From a virus: 23,535 nucleotides of DNA. Below are positions 1 to 7,806 of the stretch, piece after piece; position 1 is the first letter of the stretch, and each line of letters begins with the position of its first letter. The notes below the pieces were generated by a model that worked only from the letters and a program-made list of their open reading frames with translations, made no database searches and was not told the origin of the DNA. The position numbers and the translations under genes were made by a program. Where the stretch lies: positions 1 to 23,535 of the IMG/VR virus record IMGVR_UViG_3300004448_000249, one strand, 5' to 3'.

Positions 1-192
1 GATCGTTGCATTGCGCCAAAAGAAAATATGCTAAATAATATAAACAATTATAATGGTCCTGCTCAAACAATGTATGAATGGGATGGTTACTCAGTTGAAA
101 ACGACAAGCAAGGTTATCGTAAAAAGTTTTTAGTTACTAAAGATGACGACCCAGAATTAAAACGGTTAAAGGACATATCATATGTTAAATAA
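1..192 (+). CDS. C-terminal end of an unidentified protein (5'-truncated by window edge)
   Basis: Frame 1 is open from the first base to a TAA at 190-192, giving 63 C-terminal residues. The fragment is polar and Asn/Asp/Lys-rich, with the recognisable stretches YEWDGYS and TKDDDPELKRL. I do not recognise a family. It overlaps the start of the following radical SAM gene by 11 bp, the same tight packing seen through the rest of the accessory region, so the two are probably co-transcribed and may belong to one pathway. The single Cys near the window edge is not enough to call a metal site. That it is a real gene is inferred from the frame staying open and from the overlap style; its function is unknown. 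Confidence 0.6.
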   Translation, partial: DRCIAPKENMLNNINNYNGPAQTMYEWDGYSVENDKQGYRKKFLVTKDDDPELKRLKDISYVK

Positions 193-1318
193 CGAATGGA
201 AAGATTATGTGAACGGTGGGCGTGGCGAAGAGTTTGTTTCAATCGACAGTATGGGTCAGTATAAAATTCAAGTTAATTTAGAAATACTTGAAGGTTGTTC
301 ATATATGTGCCCAGGATGTTTTGTTAAGCGTCGCGGTAATTGGAACCCAAAATCAATTGCGTTGTTTCATCAATTAGCATATGAGTTAAAAGACAGGACT
401 GACGTTGTACTAGACGACATTGTAATTGGTCCAACTGATTTCTATGGTGCTGAGAATTTGGATGATATTATTAATAACCCAAGGCTTGCAGATGCTATAT
501 TAATGATGCCAAAAGATAATAGAAATATCCAACATAACTGTTCTATACTCGGTTCGTTATCTGAAAAAGATATTGAAAGCAAGATTAAATCTATTGAGGA
601 CTCACCGCTGGGTAAGGTCGTTGAAGCGTGGGATGTACAAATCGCTTTAGATCTAAATCGTTTAATGACTGATAAAAGTTATGTAGCTGCGCTTGATGAA
701 AGAATTGAAACGTTTAAGAATAGCTCCTTAGACTTTGAAATATCAATGGCTACTAATATCGTACAGGGAGTTGAAGGAATACTTTATGCTGCGATTGATT
801 ATGTCCGCGATAGATACGAAACAGTTATAGAAGTACTGCCATCTGTAGTCCGTTCATTTAATCATAGCGCAAAACACGGTGATAAACTATTTGAATGGAA
901 TGATATGTTAACGCGGTTGGCCGCGGATCCACATAGATTTAAAAACAAATTCCATTTCTTGCAAGGTGATGTTTCACACAAAGCTTTTCACTATTCAGTA
1001 GTAAGCTTACACCAAGGTAATATGTATATGTCGCCATTCATATATGAGAATGCTCAGCTGCATACTAACGACTTTGTTGTACTAAAAGAAAACAGTTTAG
1101 TTGATTCTATATTAAACAAAAAGCAAGAGATTGTCAATAGCCAAATTAAAAAATCCGTTGACAAAGAATGCGGAAGCTGTAAATATTTAAACATATGCGC
1201 AAACAGAATGGTTCCTATGATTATGGATACTGTGTTTGATGGAAGAAAAGAATGCATCTTAAATAAAGATGTGATTGGTTTATATGATGATGAGGTTTAT
1301 CATGGGAATAGTTACTAA
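182..1318 (+). CDS. Radical SAM enzyme A with C-terminal four-Cys motif (GPTD variant)
   Basis: This 378-aa protein is a radical SAM enzyme. It has the CX3CX2C cluster motif at C39, C43 and C46, which would hold the [4Fe-4S] cluster that cleaves S-adenosylmethionine to a 5'-deoxyadenosyl radical. Where most family members carry GGE after the second beta strand, this one reads IGPTDFYG (residues 82-89). The C-terminus has C330, C333, C339 and C358 (CX2CX5CX18C), which resembles the last part of a SPASM or twitch domain and could bind one auxiliary cluster. The next gene is a paralogue with the same cysteine spacing and the same GPTD motif; the two overlap by 17 bp. The start ATG at 182 lies inside the end of the preceding gene, suggesting translational coupling. 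Substrate unknown; peptide or protein modification is inferred from the SPASM-like tail. Confidence 0.85.
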   Translation: MLNNEWKDYVNGGRGEEFVSIDSMGQYKIQVNLEILEGCSYMCPGCFVKRRGNWNPKSIALFHQLAYELKDRTDVVLDDIVIGPTDFYGAENLDDIINNPRLADAILMMPKDNRNIQHNCSILGSLSEKDIESKIKSIEDSPLGKVVEAWDVQIALDLNRLMTDKSYVAALDERIETFKNSSLDFEISMATNIVQGVEGILYAAIDYVRDRYETVIEVLPSVVRSFNHSAKHGDKLFEWNDMLTRLAADPHRFKNKFHFLQGDVSHKAFHYSVVSLHQGNMYMSPFIYENAQLHTNDFVVLKENSLVDSILNKKQEIVNSQIKKSVDKECGSCKYLNICANRMVPMIMDTVFDGRKECILNKDVIGLYDDEVYHGNSY

Positions 1319-2330
1319 CAATAAACGTGCAGCACAAGCCGATAAGGATTTTGATTTATCTTTTAACGAAGGTCATGAAATCAAAGTACAATTTAATTGT
1401 GAAGTATTATCTGGCTGCGAGTTTAAATGTAAAGGTTGCTTTGTTAATAAGCTTGGATCCAACATGGGATCGTTTGATAGATTAAATAATGCTATTGACT
1501 TATTTAACAATAATGGTTATAGAGTGTCAACCATTAATATTGGTCCTACTGATATATTTGGTAACAACAACATTATTGAGTTATTGAAAGACGAAACGTT
1601 CCGTGATTGCTTGAGCAAGGTTTCTACTATACAAATGGTCACGACTCTAACAAACATTTCGCAGGAAGTTATTGAATTACTTAACAGTATTCCTAAAATA
1701 GATGGATTTATGTATGACGTTAATATTGCGTTGCAGCCACCCGTAGATTGGAATTGGGTCGAAGAAAGATTAGACCTTCTAAATGGATTTACTGATGATC
1801 TAAATTATTATATGGTTTATAACATGGGTAATGATGACGAGTACAATTCTAAAGTTCTTGAAATGTCTGAACTTGTAGAGGATAGGTTTGACTCAATCCT
1901 TACACTAAACCCATCATTCTTTAGAGCACCAAAATCTAAAGTTCAAAAACATTTAATTGAAAAATGGAAAGGCTATGATTTCTCAGATGATCTTATGCCT
2001 AAAACGTTTATTGACCAAGCGCAAGGCGGTTCTTTAGAGTTAAACTATACTTACTGCAACGAACGTTTCTTTTGGACACCATTCGTATATGACATCGCTT
2101 TAATAGGTACTGATGAATTTAAAGTCAAAGATGAGAATGATATTGAGTCATGGACAGAAGCCAAATCGTTTCAATTTATGGAACAATTAACGTACTCTGC
2201 TGAAACAAATAACTGTGGCTCCTGTCCTAATATGATGACATGTATAGACAAGGGCGTTCTAAGTTATATGAAACATCACTCACTTGTTTCGTGCGTGTTT
2301 CCCGGCGTGGTAACGACCAATAAAAGTTGA
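1302..2330 (+). CDS. Radical SAM enzyme B, tandem paralogue of A (GPTD variant)
   Basis: This 342-aa radical SAM protein has CX3CX2C at C39, C43 and C46, exactly the residue numbers of its neighbour A. It also has IGPTDIFG around residues 80-87 and a C-terminal CX2CX5CX16C (C305, C308, C314, C331). A and B further share a (T/S)PF(I/V)Y segment before the C-terminal cysteines, so they look like an old tandem duplication whose sequences have diverged strongly. The reading frame is open further upstream to a TTG at 1275, but the ATG at 1302 has a GAGG ribosome-binding site at 1292-1295 and gives the matching N-terminus, so I chose it. Two diverged copies side by side could act as a heterodimer or on successive steps; this is inference. 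Its last 51 bp are also coding on the opposite strand. Confidence 0.85.
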   Translation: MGIVTNNKRAAQADKDFDLSFNEGHEIKVQFNCEVLSGCEFKCKGCFVNKLGSNMGSFDRLNNAIDLFNNNGYRVSTINIGPTDIFGNNNIIELLKDETFRDCLSKVSTIQMVTTLTNISQEVIELLNSIPKIDGFMYDVNIALQPPVDWNWVEERLDLLNGFTDDLNYYMVYNMGNDDEYNSKVLEMSELVEDRFDSILTLNPSFFRAPKSKVQKHLIEKWKGYDFSDDLMPKTFIDQAQGGSLELNYTYCNERFFWTPFVYDIALIGTDEFKVKDENDIESWTEAKSFQFMEQLTYSAETNNCGSCPNMMTCIDKGVLSYMKHHSLVSCVFPGVVTTNKS

Positions 2331-2990
2331 TGGGAACATATTTTGGTGTTCCTGAAATTCGTGTGGCGTACACTTATGCATGTTAATATCTAACTCTTGT
2401 TCGTGCATTGGGTAAATAGACATAATAGGTGTACCATATTTAAGTGTCACCGTATATTCTTCATCTTTAATAGGAAATACTAAAAATACATTTAAGGTAT
2501 GTTGGTCATAAAAGTTTGTAATCCCGGGAGTAACTAGAATATCATGCTTTCGCAAATCTTCACTAAAATGTACTTCAGTTATCATAAACTCTGCTCTGCG
2601 ATTAGCTTCAACTGACCAAGGACCGTGTAGTTTAAATATTGTTCTATTTGGATATAATGTATCACCAAATTGCTTTCGCTCGTGCATTGCGCCTTCAATA
2701 ATTTTTGCACCATAATGTGGTTCAATACACTCAACATCACCATCAGGCTTTACTTTAAAAATCGCATCAGACCACAGCCTAAGAGTAATAGGCTTGCGAA
2801 TATAATCCACTACACCTGGGCAGGTCTTTAATGTAGGTGTTGGTATTTTTAAACCAACCTTAGATCTAAACGTGTCATACGAGTTCTGTATTGATTTCCA
2901 CCACGTTGGCGGTTTTGATCTTGGTTGAATTGGTTGAAGCTCTAGGATTGAGCCATGTTGTGTATAGAAATCAAGTTTTAGTTTTTTCAT
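2280..2990 (-). CDS. Conserved phage-type 'WWK' protein of unknown function
   Basis: This 236-aa soluble protein ends the minus-strand operon. It has an N-terminal PPTWWK motif, then a TLKTCPG segment, and near the C-terminus a GTPIMSIYP strand. This pattern (P-x-WWK, then CPG, then a 'G(T/E)P' strand) resembles a family of uncharacterised phage and bacterial proteins that I recall only as hypothetical or DUF proteins, possibly related to DUF6065; the name is uncertain. No catalytic motif is evident. The frame reaches a TTG at 2996, but ATG 2990 has AGGA seven bases upstream and is preferred. It overlaps the upstream radical SAM gene by 20 bp, so it is probably translationally coupled and may be a partner or substrate of the radical SAM enzymes (inference). 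Its 3' end overlaps radical SAM B on the other strand. Confidence 0.75.
   Translation of the reverse strand: MKKLKLDFYTQHGSILELQPIQPRSKPPTWWKSIQNSYDTFRSKVGLKIPTPTLKTCPGVVDYIRKPITLRLWSDAIFKVKPDGDVECIEPHYGAKIIEGAMHERKQFGDTLYPNRTIFKLHGPWSVEANRRAEFMITEVHFSEDLRKHDILVTPGITNFYDQHTLNVFLVFPIKDEEYTVTLKYGTPIMSIYPMHEQELDINMHKCTPHEFQEHQNMFPSTFIGRYHAGKHARNK
2333..2352 (+). other. Short inverted repeat just after the stop of radical SAM B
   Basis: GGAACA (2333-2338) and TGTTCC (2347-2352) form a perfect 6-bp stem with an 8-nt loop, three bases after the stop codon of the plus-strand gene. No run of T follows, and the sequence is coding on the minus strand. It might slow or end transcription of the plus-strand pair, but it is weak and could be chance. 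Confidence 0.2.
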
Positions 2991-4047
2991 AATCAAATCC
3001 TGTAATTAGGTTTTGCCCTGTTTTATCCATATAGTTAAACCACATTCTCATAATACAATCAGGCAAGTCACGTTCTCTGTTTTTCCAATCCCATTGTGTA
3101 TAGCATCTAAAGCCACACTTATTATACCATTGACATGATAGACATCCATTTTCATCCATGTAAGCCTGCATCATGCCAGCGTTATCTTTAGGTTCGTACT
3201 TTGTGTTAAAATCTCTTTGGTCATATCTATCCCATCTGCAATTAGATGTAGAATTATCTGGAAAGATTGTAACCTTATTTAAAGCCAAGCAATGCATGTG
3301 ATTGCTCTCTTCATAAATCAAATCCTTGATAGGGTTAATATCAGGATAATTGTGGTATACGAATTTTAAAAACTCGAGGTACTCACTATCTGATGGTATC
3401 ATATGATCATGGCCGCGATCAGGAATATAATCATCAAAGTAAAAGTTATCAAACTTATCGTACAGATAATGGAAGTATTCATCCTCATCTGCCATAAACT
3501 TTCTAATGCTTAATGTCGTAGCAACCATATTAATTGATGTAATATAATCTGAAAAATATTCTATGTTCTTAGCATATGGACCCTTTGTTGGTCTACCGTC
3601 AAAATCATATGAACAAATAATATATGATGGAATATCAATGGCGTTTAAATCGTCGAGAAGTTTCTGAACCCTATCTCGTTTACTAAACTGAAATGATGTT
3701 ACCCATACAACTTTAATCTTTTGTTTATGTTCATCATAGATCTTTTTAATCTCTACCATAAAATCATAGTAAACATCGTAAGCCCATTCTGATATTCTGT
3801 CTTGGAACAATTCACCACCAAGCATATTAATTTGAATGACGTCTGCGCGACCTTTCATTTTAATAACATGTTCTTCAACTAATGGGATCTTAGAGAATAT
3901 TGCTTCCCGTGATAAACCAACAGTTGACTTCTTGTCGTGATGGCAAAACGAGCAATTAAGATGACAGTTTTCAAACAGAGTCATTTCAATCTCAGCGATG
4001 TCTGGTCGCTTACTCTCTAGTATTTGCTTAGTAAAGCTAAAGTCCAT
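2971..4047 (-). CDS. Radical SAM/SPASM enzyme C
   Basis: This 358-aa enzyme has CX3CX2C at C28, C32 and C35, a GGE motif at 77-79 (SAM methionine contact in the family), and a textbook SPASM domain: C253 and C270, then C302-X2-C305-X5-C311-X3-C315, then C331. Seven SPASM cysteines normally hold two auxiliary [4Fe-4S] clusters. Family members typically modify peptides or proteins (sulfatase maturases, sactipeptide and ranthipeptide synthases, PqqE-type). The frame is open to a TTG at 4107, but ATG 4047 sits in an ATG...TAG 11-bp overlap with the preceding gene and leaves a normal short N-terminus, so I take that start. It is the fifth radical SAM-cluster gene after the leftward promoter. The substrate is not evident. 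Confidence 0.9.
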   Translation of the reverse strand: MDFSFTKQILESKRPDIAEIEMTLFENCHLNCSFCHHDKKSTVGLSREAIFSKIPLVEEHVIKMKGRADVIQINMLGGELFQDRISEWAYDVYYDFMVEIKKIYDEHKQKIKVVWVTSFQFSKRDRVQKLLDDLNAIDIPSYIICSYDFDGRPTKGPYAKNIEYFSDYITSINMVATTLSIRKFMADEDEYFHYLYDKFDNFYFDDYIPDRGHDHMIPSDSEYLEFLKFVYHNYPDINPIKDLIYEESNHMHCLALNKVTIFPDNSTSNCRWDRYDQRDFNTKYEPKDNAGMMQAYMDENGCLSCQWYNKCGFRCYTQWDWKNRERDLPDCIMRMWFNYMDKTGQNLITGFDYEKTKT

Positions 4048-4435
4048 ATAACATTTCTTCTTTATAATATTCGTAAATGTCTGGTACCATACCTTTAGTT
4101 TGGTCAAAATTCATTTTATCTAATATGGCATCATACGTTTCTTCGTCGTGCCAATAAGGAACGAAGTGTGGATCATTATTAAATAACAATTCATCATCGT
4201 TCAGTGCTTGAAAGAATGGTTCTTTAAAATCTTTACCAAGCCAATAGGCATAGCAAATCGCAACAACATATGATTTTGCAGGGTAGATCCATTCGTCTAC
4301 ATATTCCTCAAAGTGGCGAAGAGCATCTTCAACCACAGTATCGGGTCTCCATACAGTTTCAATGTTATTTAAATCATCTTTAAATAATGAAGCAGTGAGA
4401 TGATACGCGCTTTGTCTAGCTTTCCATTCTTTCAT
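4037..4435 (-). CDS. Small aromatic-rich protein of unknown function within the radical SAM operon
   Basis: This 132-aa protein lies between radical SAM D and radical SAM/SPASM C and overlaps both (20 bp and 11 bp). It is acidic and looks mostly helical, with five Trp and many Tyr and Phe; the centre (around residues 40-66) contains an aromatic and hydrophobic helix ending in YAYWLGK. I recognise no family, no signal peptide and no leader-core layout of a typical RiPP precursor. Its position between two enzymes suggests an accessory subunit, a carrier or the substrate itself. Start ATG 4435 is the first in frame; the upstream ribosome-binding site is poor, consistent with coupling to the gene before it. 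Confidence 0.7.
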   Translation of the reverse strand: MKEWKARQSAYHLTASLFKDDLNNIETVWRPDTVVEDALRHFEEYVDEWIYPAKSYVVAICYAYWLGKDFKEPFFQALNDDELLFNNDPHFVPYWHDEETYDAILDKMNFDQTKGMVPDIYEYYKEEMLYGL

Positions 4436-5330
4436 AATATTCTAATAACCCTTTATATCCATTACAACTATTGGTTAAGTCGTGTACATACCGATAATGT
4501 TCTGTTAAGCATTTCCCATAATAAGAACATGCTTTACATATATCGCTCAAATTGTTTTCAGGTTCTTCCTTAGCCCACTTCTCGTATTCATAATATGTAT
4601 CATATTCTTTAAAGTATTCTCTGTCGTATTTATCAAATTCTAGCACACCAAATTTTCCATGCGGTGTAATATAAACATGATCATTACTAAACGCGTCGTA
4701 TTCTCCGTCAATAGATTTAAAAATGTTATCTATGTTTTGGAAGTTAAATTTCTTTTCTGTTTTAGCTTCATCAAACTTAATAACAAAATCCTCAAAGTCT
4801 TTATGAGTTACGTTATGTTGGTTTGCTTGATTAATTGAATACGGTTTAATCTCAACTGACTTAACATTAGAAATCATATTAAGTGTAAAGATCATAAACT
4901 CTACATCCATCTCTAATACTTTTGGCGAGGCTAATATTAATACAGATAAATCCTTATTAGCATTCATCATGTTATTTAAAACGTGCTGCTCTTTTTCCCT
5001 AGCATGGAAGTCATATGATACAGACAACGTTACATCCTCATCTCTAAAAAAGTCAGGGAATGCCGATAAGTTAGTATTGATATTAATACTACCACTATAG
5101 TATTTCCTAATCACCTCTTTAAGCGAATAGTAATACTCTGGTGTTAATAAACCAATCTCTCCGCCATACAAATCAACATGACCAATTTTGTCAGTAATTT
5201 GTTGTAGGCTATGTTCTAACCATAAAGGTGTAATCTTATGTCTATCGTTTAGCTGCGATGTTGTCAAATAACAAAAATCGCAAGCGAAGTTACAATAGTA
5301 TGTAGGATTAATTGATAGATTCATCAACAT
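4416..5330 (-). CDS. Radical SAM enzyme D with four-Cys C-terminal motif
   Basis: At 304 aa this is the shortest of the six radical SAM proteins. CX3CX2C lies at C13, C17 and C20, only twelve residues from the start, and the sequence YGGE follows at 55-58. The C-terminal cysteines C265, C268, C274 and C289 (CX2CX5CX14C) lack the earlier cysteine pair of a full SPASM domain, so one auxiliary cluster is the likely maximum (inference). It overlaps the preceding gene by 23 bp and the following small gene by 20 bp. ATG 5330 and ATG 5324 are both possible starts; neither has a good ribosome-binding site, which fits translation coupled to the upstream gene. Confidence 0.85.
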   Translation of the reverse strand: MLMNLSINPTYYCNFACDFCYLTTSQLNDRHKITPLWLEHSLQQITDKIGHVDLYGGEIGLLTPEYYYSLKEVIRKYYSGSININTNLSAFPDFFRDEDVTLSVSYDFHAREKEQHVLNNMMNANKDLSVLILASPKVLEMDVEFMIFTLNMISNVKSVEIKPYSINQANQHNVTHKDFEDFVIKFDEAKTEKKFNFQNIDNIFKSIDGEYDAFSNDHVYITPHGKFGVLEFDKYDREYFKEYDTYYEYEKWAKEEPENNLSDICKACSYYGKCLTEHYRYVHDLTNSCNGYKGLLEYYERMES

Positions 5331-6345
5331 AAGGTGTTACCATGTGTGGACCCATTCCATTCGTAGCAAGTATTCTTGGAGCGAGTGATTTCATTTGTTT
5401 GCAATGTGCTTCAGTTGTTCCTTCACGTTTCATATCGCGTACTGTCTTTTTACATCCATTACATATTTCAAACATAGGGCACGTATAACAAGCCATTTTC
5501 ATTGTTTGGATATTAGGATCATTCTGCAATGGTGTTTGCATTTCACCATTCATTTCTTCTTCAAAATTAATAGGGTAATCCATATCATCTGCGAAAGAAC
5601 CACAAGAATAGTAATCGCCACCTGGGTTAAAGGCACGTATTCCGCTGTCACACAATCTATTTTGTGGACAAGATGTAGCAGAACCACCAAGACGCCTTAC
5701 CATTTGTTTAGTGTTATATTCGTATTCCATTAAACCACGGTCAAATATCTCTAAATAAGTTTCATATATTTTACTAAGCTGATAAGTTGAACCTTGAACA
5801 CCAGATGCCATCGCATAATTAAGTTTGCATTCAACACCCATCTCCTTAGCTAGTTCAACATTTTTAATAGCAAGATGTTCGTTTTCTTCTGTAATAACAG
5901 CAATAAAGTCTGGTCTTTCGCCTGTATGTTTTAGCATAGCATCTGATACCATCCAAAAGTCTTTTTCAGTGAACTCAGAGTAATCGCCTTTTAATCTACC
6001 ACCACCATATTGAAAAGACGTAGCACAACCAAACCGTTCGTTCTTAAAGACAGGCAACCATTTTTCTGGACGCATTAGGAATGGCCAGAGATTAGATGTA
6101 AAGCTGATGCTAGCTGGATAATCGTGTTCATCGAGATGCGCAATTAATTCATGATAATAATCAGGCTTAACCATAAGAGGATCACCACCATTCACGATAA
6201 TAGTGTTTGTCTCAGGATACCGCTTAAGAAATCTATAGATGTAATCTAAATCTAGTAGACCAACTTCGTTCGGATCAATATCAGTTGATGAACAAAAGGT
6301 ACATTTAAAGTTACAAGCCTCGGTTGGTTTAATAATTAAATCCAT
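5308..6345 (-). CDS. Radical SAM/SPASM enzyme E
   Basis: This 345-aa radical SAM/SPASM protein has C11, C15 and C18 in CX3CX2C and GGDP at 53-56 in place of GGEP. The C-terminal domain has C226, C232, C248, then C286-X2-C289-X5-C295-X2-C298 and C315. The NPGGDYYSC segment ending at C248 is the typical first SPASM strand pair (compare anaerobic sulfatase maturases). The last short spacing is CX2C rather than the usual CX3C. ATG 6345 has a good ribosome-binding site (AGGAGAT followed by AAAGG) even though it overlaps the previous gene by 10 bp, so it may be translated independently. Role: probable radical modification of a peptide or protein; the substrate is unknown. Confidence 0.9.
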   Translation of the reverse strand: MDLIIKPTEACNFKCTFCSSTDIDPNEVGLLDLDYIYRFLKRYPETNTIIVNGGDPLMVKPDYYHELIAHLDEHDYPASISFTSNLWPFLMRPEKWLPVFKNERFGCATSFQYGGGRLKGDYSEFTEKDFWMVSDAMLKHTGERPDFIAVITEENEHLAIKNVELAKEMGVECKLNYAMASGVQGSTYQLSKIYETYLEIFDRGLMEYEYNTKQMVRRLGGSATSCPQNRLCDSGIRAFNPGGDYYSCGSFADDMDYPINFEEEMNGEMQTPLQNDPNIQTMKMACYTCPMFEICNGCKKTVRDMKREGTTEAHCKQMKSLAPRILATNGMGPHMVTPYVDESIN

Positions 6346-7364
6346 CCTTTATCTCCTGCTAATTTCATCATTAATGTTTTAGGCGCTGGGCATACATCGT
6401 CTACCCATTGTAATTGGTGACAATCAGAATGGCAATAGATAAACACAGGGCAATCATAACAACGAGGATCTCGGTCATGTGTCTCACACGCAATAACTTC
6501 CATGCGCTTAGGGCTTTCTCTAACTGTTTTTGCCGGCATATCAATAGTACCATACCATTGTGTTGGTGCAGTGTTAGGGCATCCAGCTACAGTTCCATCT
6601 GCATTAATCGTATGTAACTTTTGTTCACAATCGCGACAGAATGTTCCATTAAAGAATTGACCTTTACTAAATTTATCATATACCGTGTTAAGAAAGCTAT
6701 TATGAACTGGGTGGTCTTCCGTTGTTTCATGCATCTTCATCCAAAAAGCATCAAGCTCTGAGTTATGTGGAAAAATATCTAGATTAATAGTAGCATTACC
6801 GTCATGAGTTAAACGCTCGTAACTAATAGATCCGATACCCAACGAATGCATATAGTCTGCAATTTCAAGTGGTTCCATTTTTACAACATCTTTTGATGCA
6901 GAGATAAAGCACTTAACAAAGCAACCTTCTTCAACTAAAAGTTTTACATTCTTTTCCCACAACGATCTCTGTATTTCATTTTTAAATCTAATATTTGGAT
7001 CCCACGAAGTACCAATTGAACCACCGTCAATCATTTTTAAAAACTTTAGTCGCTCGTCAGTCATTTTATAGACTAAGTTTGTAGTAATACCATGTGTACA
7101 CCTATCGCCCCACTGAGTTTTAGTTATATTGTAAAACTCAAGTAAGTCTTCCATAGGCGCAAGAATAGGTTCACCACCATGATATTCAAAGTGGATTGCA
7201 TTATCTTGTGTATCTAATTCGTTACACCAATTCGCGGTTTTCTTTGCATCAAAGTAGATCTTACGTCCATTTGTGCCAGAAGTAAAGCAGTGACTACAAT
7301 CTAGGTTGCAAGTCTCCGTCGTCTTCACGTAAACCATTAAGTGTTTCTGTGTCATGAATGCCAT
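6336..7364 (-). CDS. Radical SAM/SPASM enzyme F (sulfatase-maturase-like layout)
   Basis: This 342-aa enzyme has C19, C23 and C26 in CX3CX2C and HGGEP at 62-66. It has a full SPASM domain: C246, C262, then C302-X2-C305-X5-C311-X3-C315 and C325, with the typical INADGTVAGC strand before C262. Of the six it is closest in layout to anaerobic sulfatase-maturing enzymes and peptide maturases. It follows the cupin gene with a large overlap: ATG 7364 gives 71 bp, ATG 7355 gives 62 bp and ATG 7337 gives 44 bp. Any of these keeps the first beta strand, so the exact start is undecided. The stop codon of the cupin falls inside the codons of this enzyme's CX3CX2C motif. Confidence 0.9.
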   Translation of the reverse strand: MAFMTQKHLMVYVKTTETCNLDCSHCFTSGTNGRKIYFDAKKTANWCNELDTQDNAIHFEYHGGEPILAPMEDLLEFYNITKTQWGDRCTHGITTNLVYKMTDERLKFLKMIDGGSIGTSWDPNIRFKNEIQRSLWEKNVKLLVEEGCFVKCFISASKDVVKMEPLEIADYMHSLGIGSISYERLTHDGNATINLDIFPHNSELDAFWMKMHETTEDHPVHNSFLNTVYDKFSKGQFFNGTFCRDCEQKLHTINADGTVAGCPNTAPTQWYGTIDMPAKTVRESPKRMEVIACETHDRDPRCYDCPVFIYCHSDCHQLQWVDDVCPAPKTLMMKLAGDKGWI

Positions 7365-7779
7365 ATGATATCATTAACGCCTTTTTATTATTAAGTGCCC
7401 TGTGCTTTGTTCCTGCCGGTATTAACACACTTTGATTTGGCTGCAGAATAACCGTAGTCCCATCTACTTCCATTATCTTTGTGCCATCCAAACATTCTAT
7501 CAAAACATCTACTGGGTCCGCATGTTCTTCAAACGATGGACCATTTATATCGTTATAAAATATATGTATTGTTCCATTGTTATATTCAAATAGTTTCTCG
7601 GCTTGCTCAACTTTAATAGTAGCCCTATTAGCTAATAAAACTGTAACCTCACCAAGGTAAGCGATATATTCTGAATGTTTTAGGTAATGCTGGTTGCCGT
7701 CGTTATCTATATGAGATACGTCGTGGTTGTTAAAGCAATCTTCTGTTAATAGGAAGTTTTCAAAGTTTTCAAACAGCAT
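7294..7779 (-). CDS. Cupin-fold protein, first gene of the leftward operon
   Basis: This 161-aa protein has a C-terminal cupin barrel. Residues 80-99 read as cupin motif 1 (GPSFEEHADPVDV...DG), with H86 and D88 as likely metal ligands in place of the usual HxH. Residues 117-128 read as motif 2 (SVLIPAGTKHRA), with H126. Such single cupins bind a metal and act as small dioxygenases, epimerases, or sensors or binders of a small ligand; which applies cannot be decided here. The N-terminal 75 residues are of unknown fold. ATG 7779 lies 27 bp downstream of a leftward late motif and about 30 bp downstream of a leftward sigma70 -10 box, so it is the promoter-proximal gene of the radical SAM operon. 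Confidence 0.8.
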   Translation of the reverse strand: MLFENFENFLLTEDCFNNHDVSHIDNDGNQHYLKHSEYIAYLGEVTVLLANRATIKVEQAEKLFEYNNGTIHIFYNDINGPSFEEHADPVDVLIECLDGTKIMEVDGTTVILQPNQSVLIPAGTKHRALNNKKALMISYGIHDTETLNGLREDDGDLQPRL

Positions 7780-7806
7780 TGTGTTCCAATCATAATATAC
7801 GATATT

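Noticed and set aside
49-54. TATAAT on the plus strand upstream of radical SAM A
   Set aside because: No -35 box at the right distance and it lies within a coding frame.
5395-5733. 112-codon plus-strand frame opposite radical SAM E
   Set aside because: His/Thr/Ile-rich mirror of the SPASM coding strand; no ribosome-binding site or conserved pattern.
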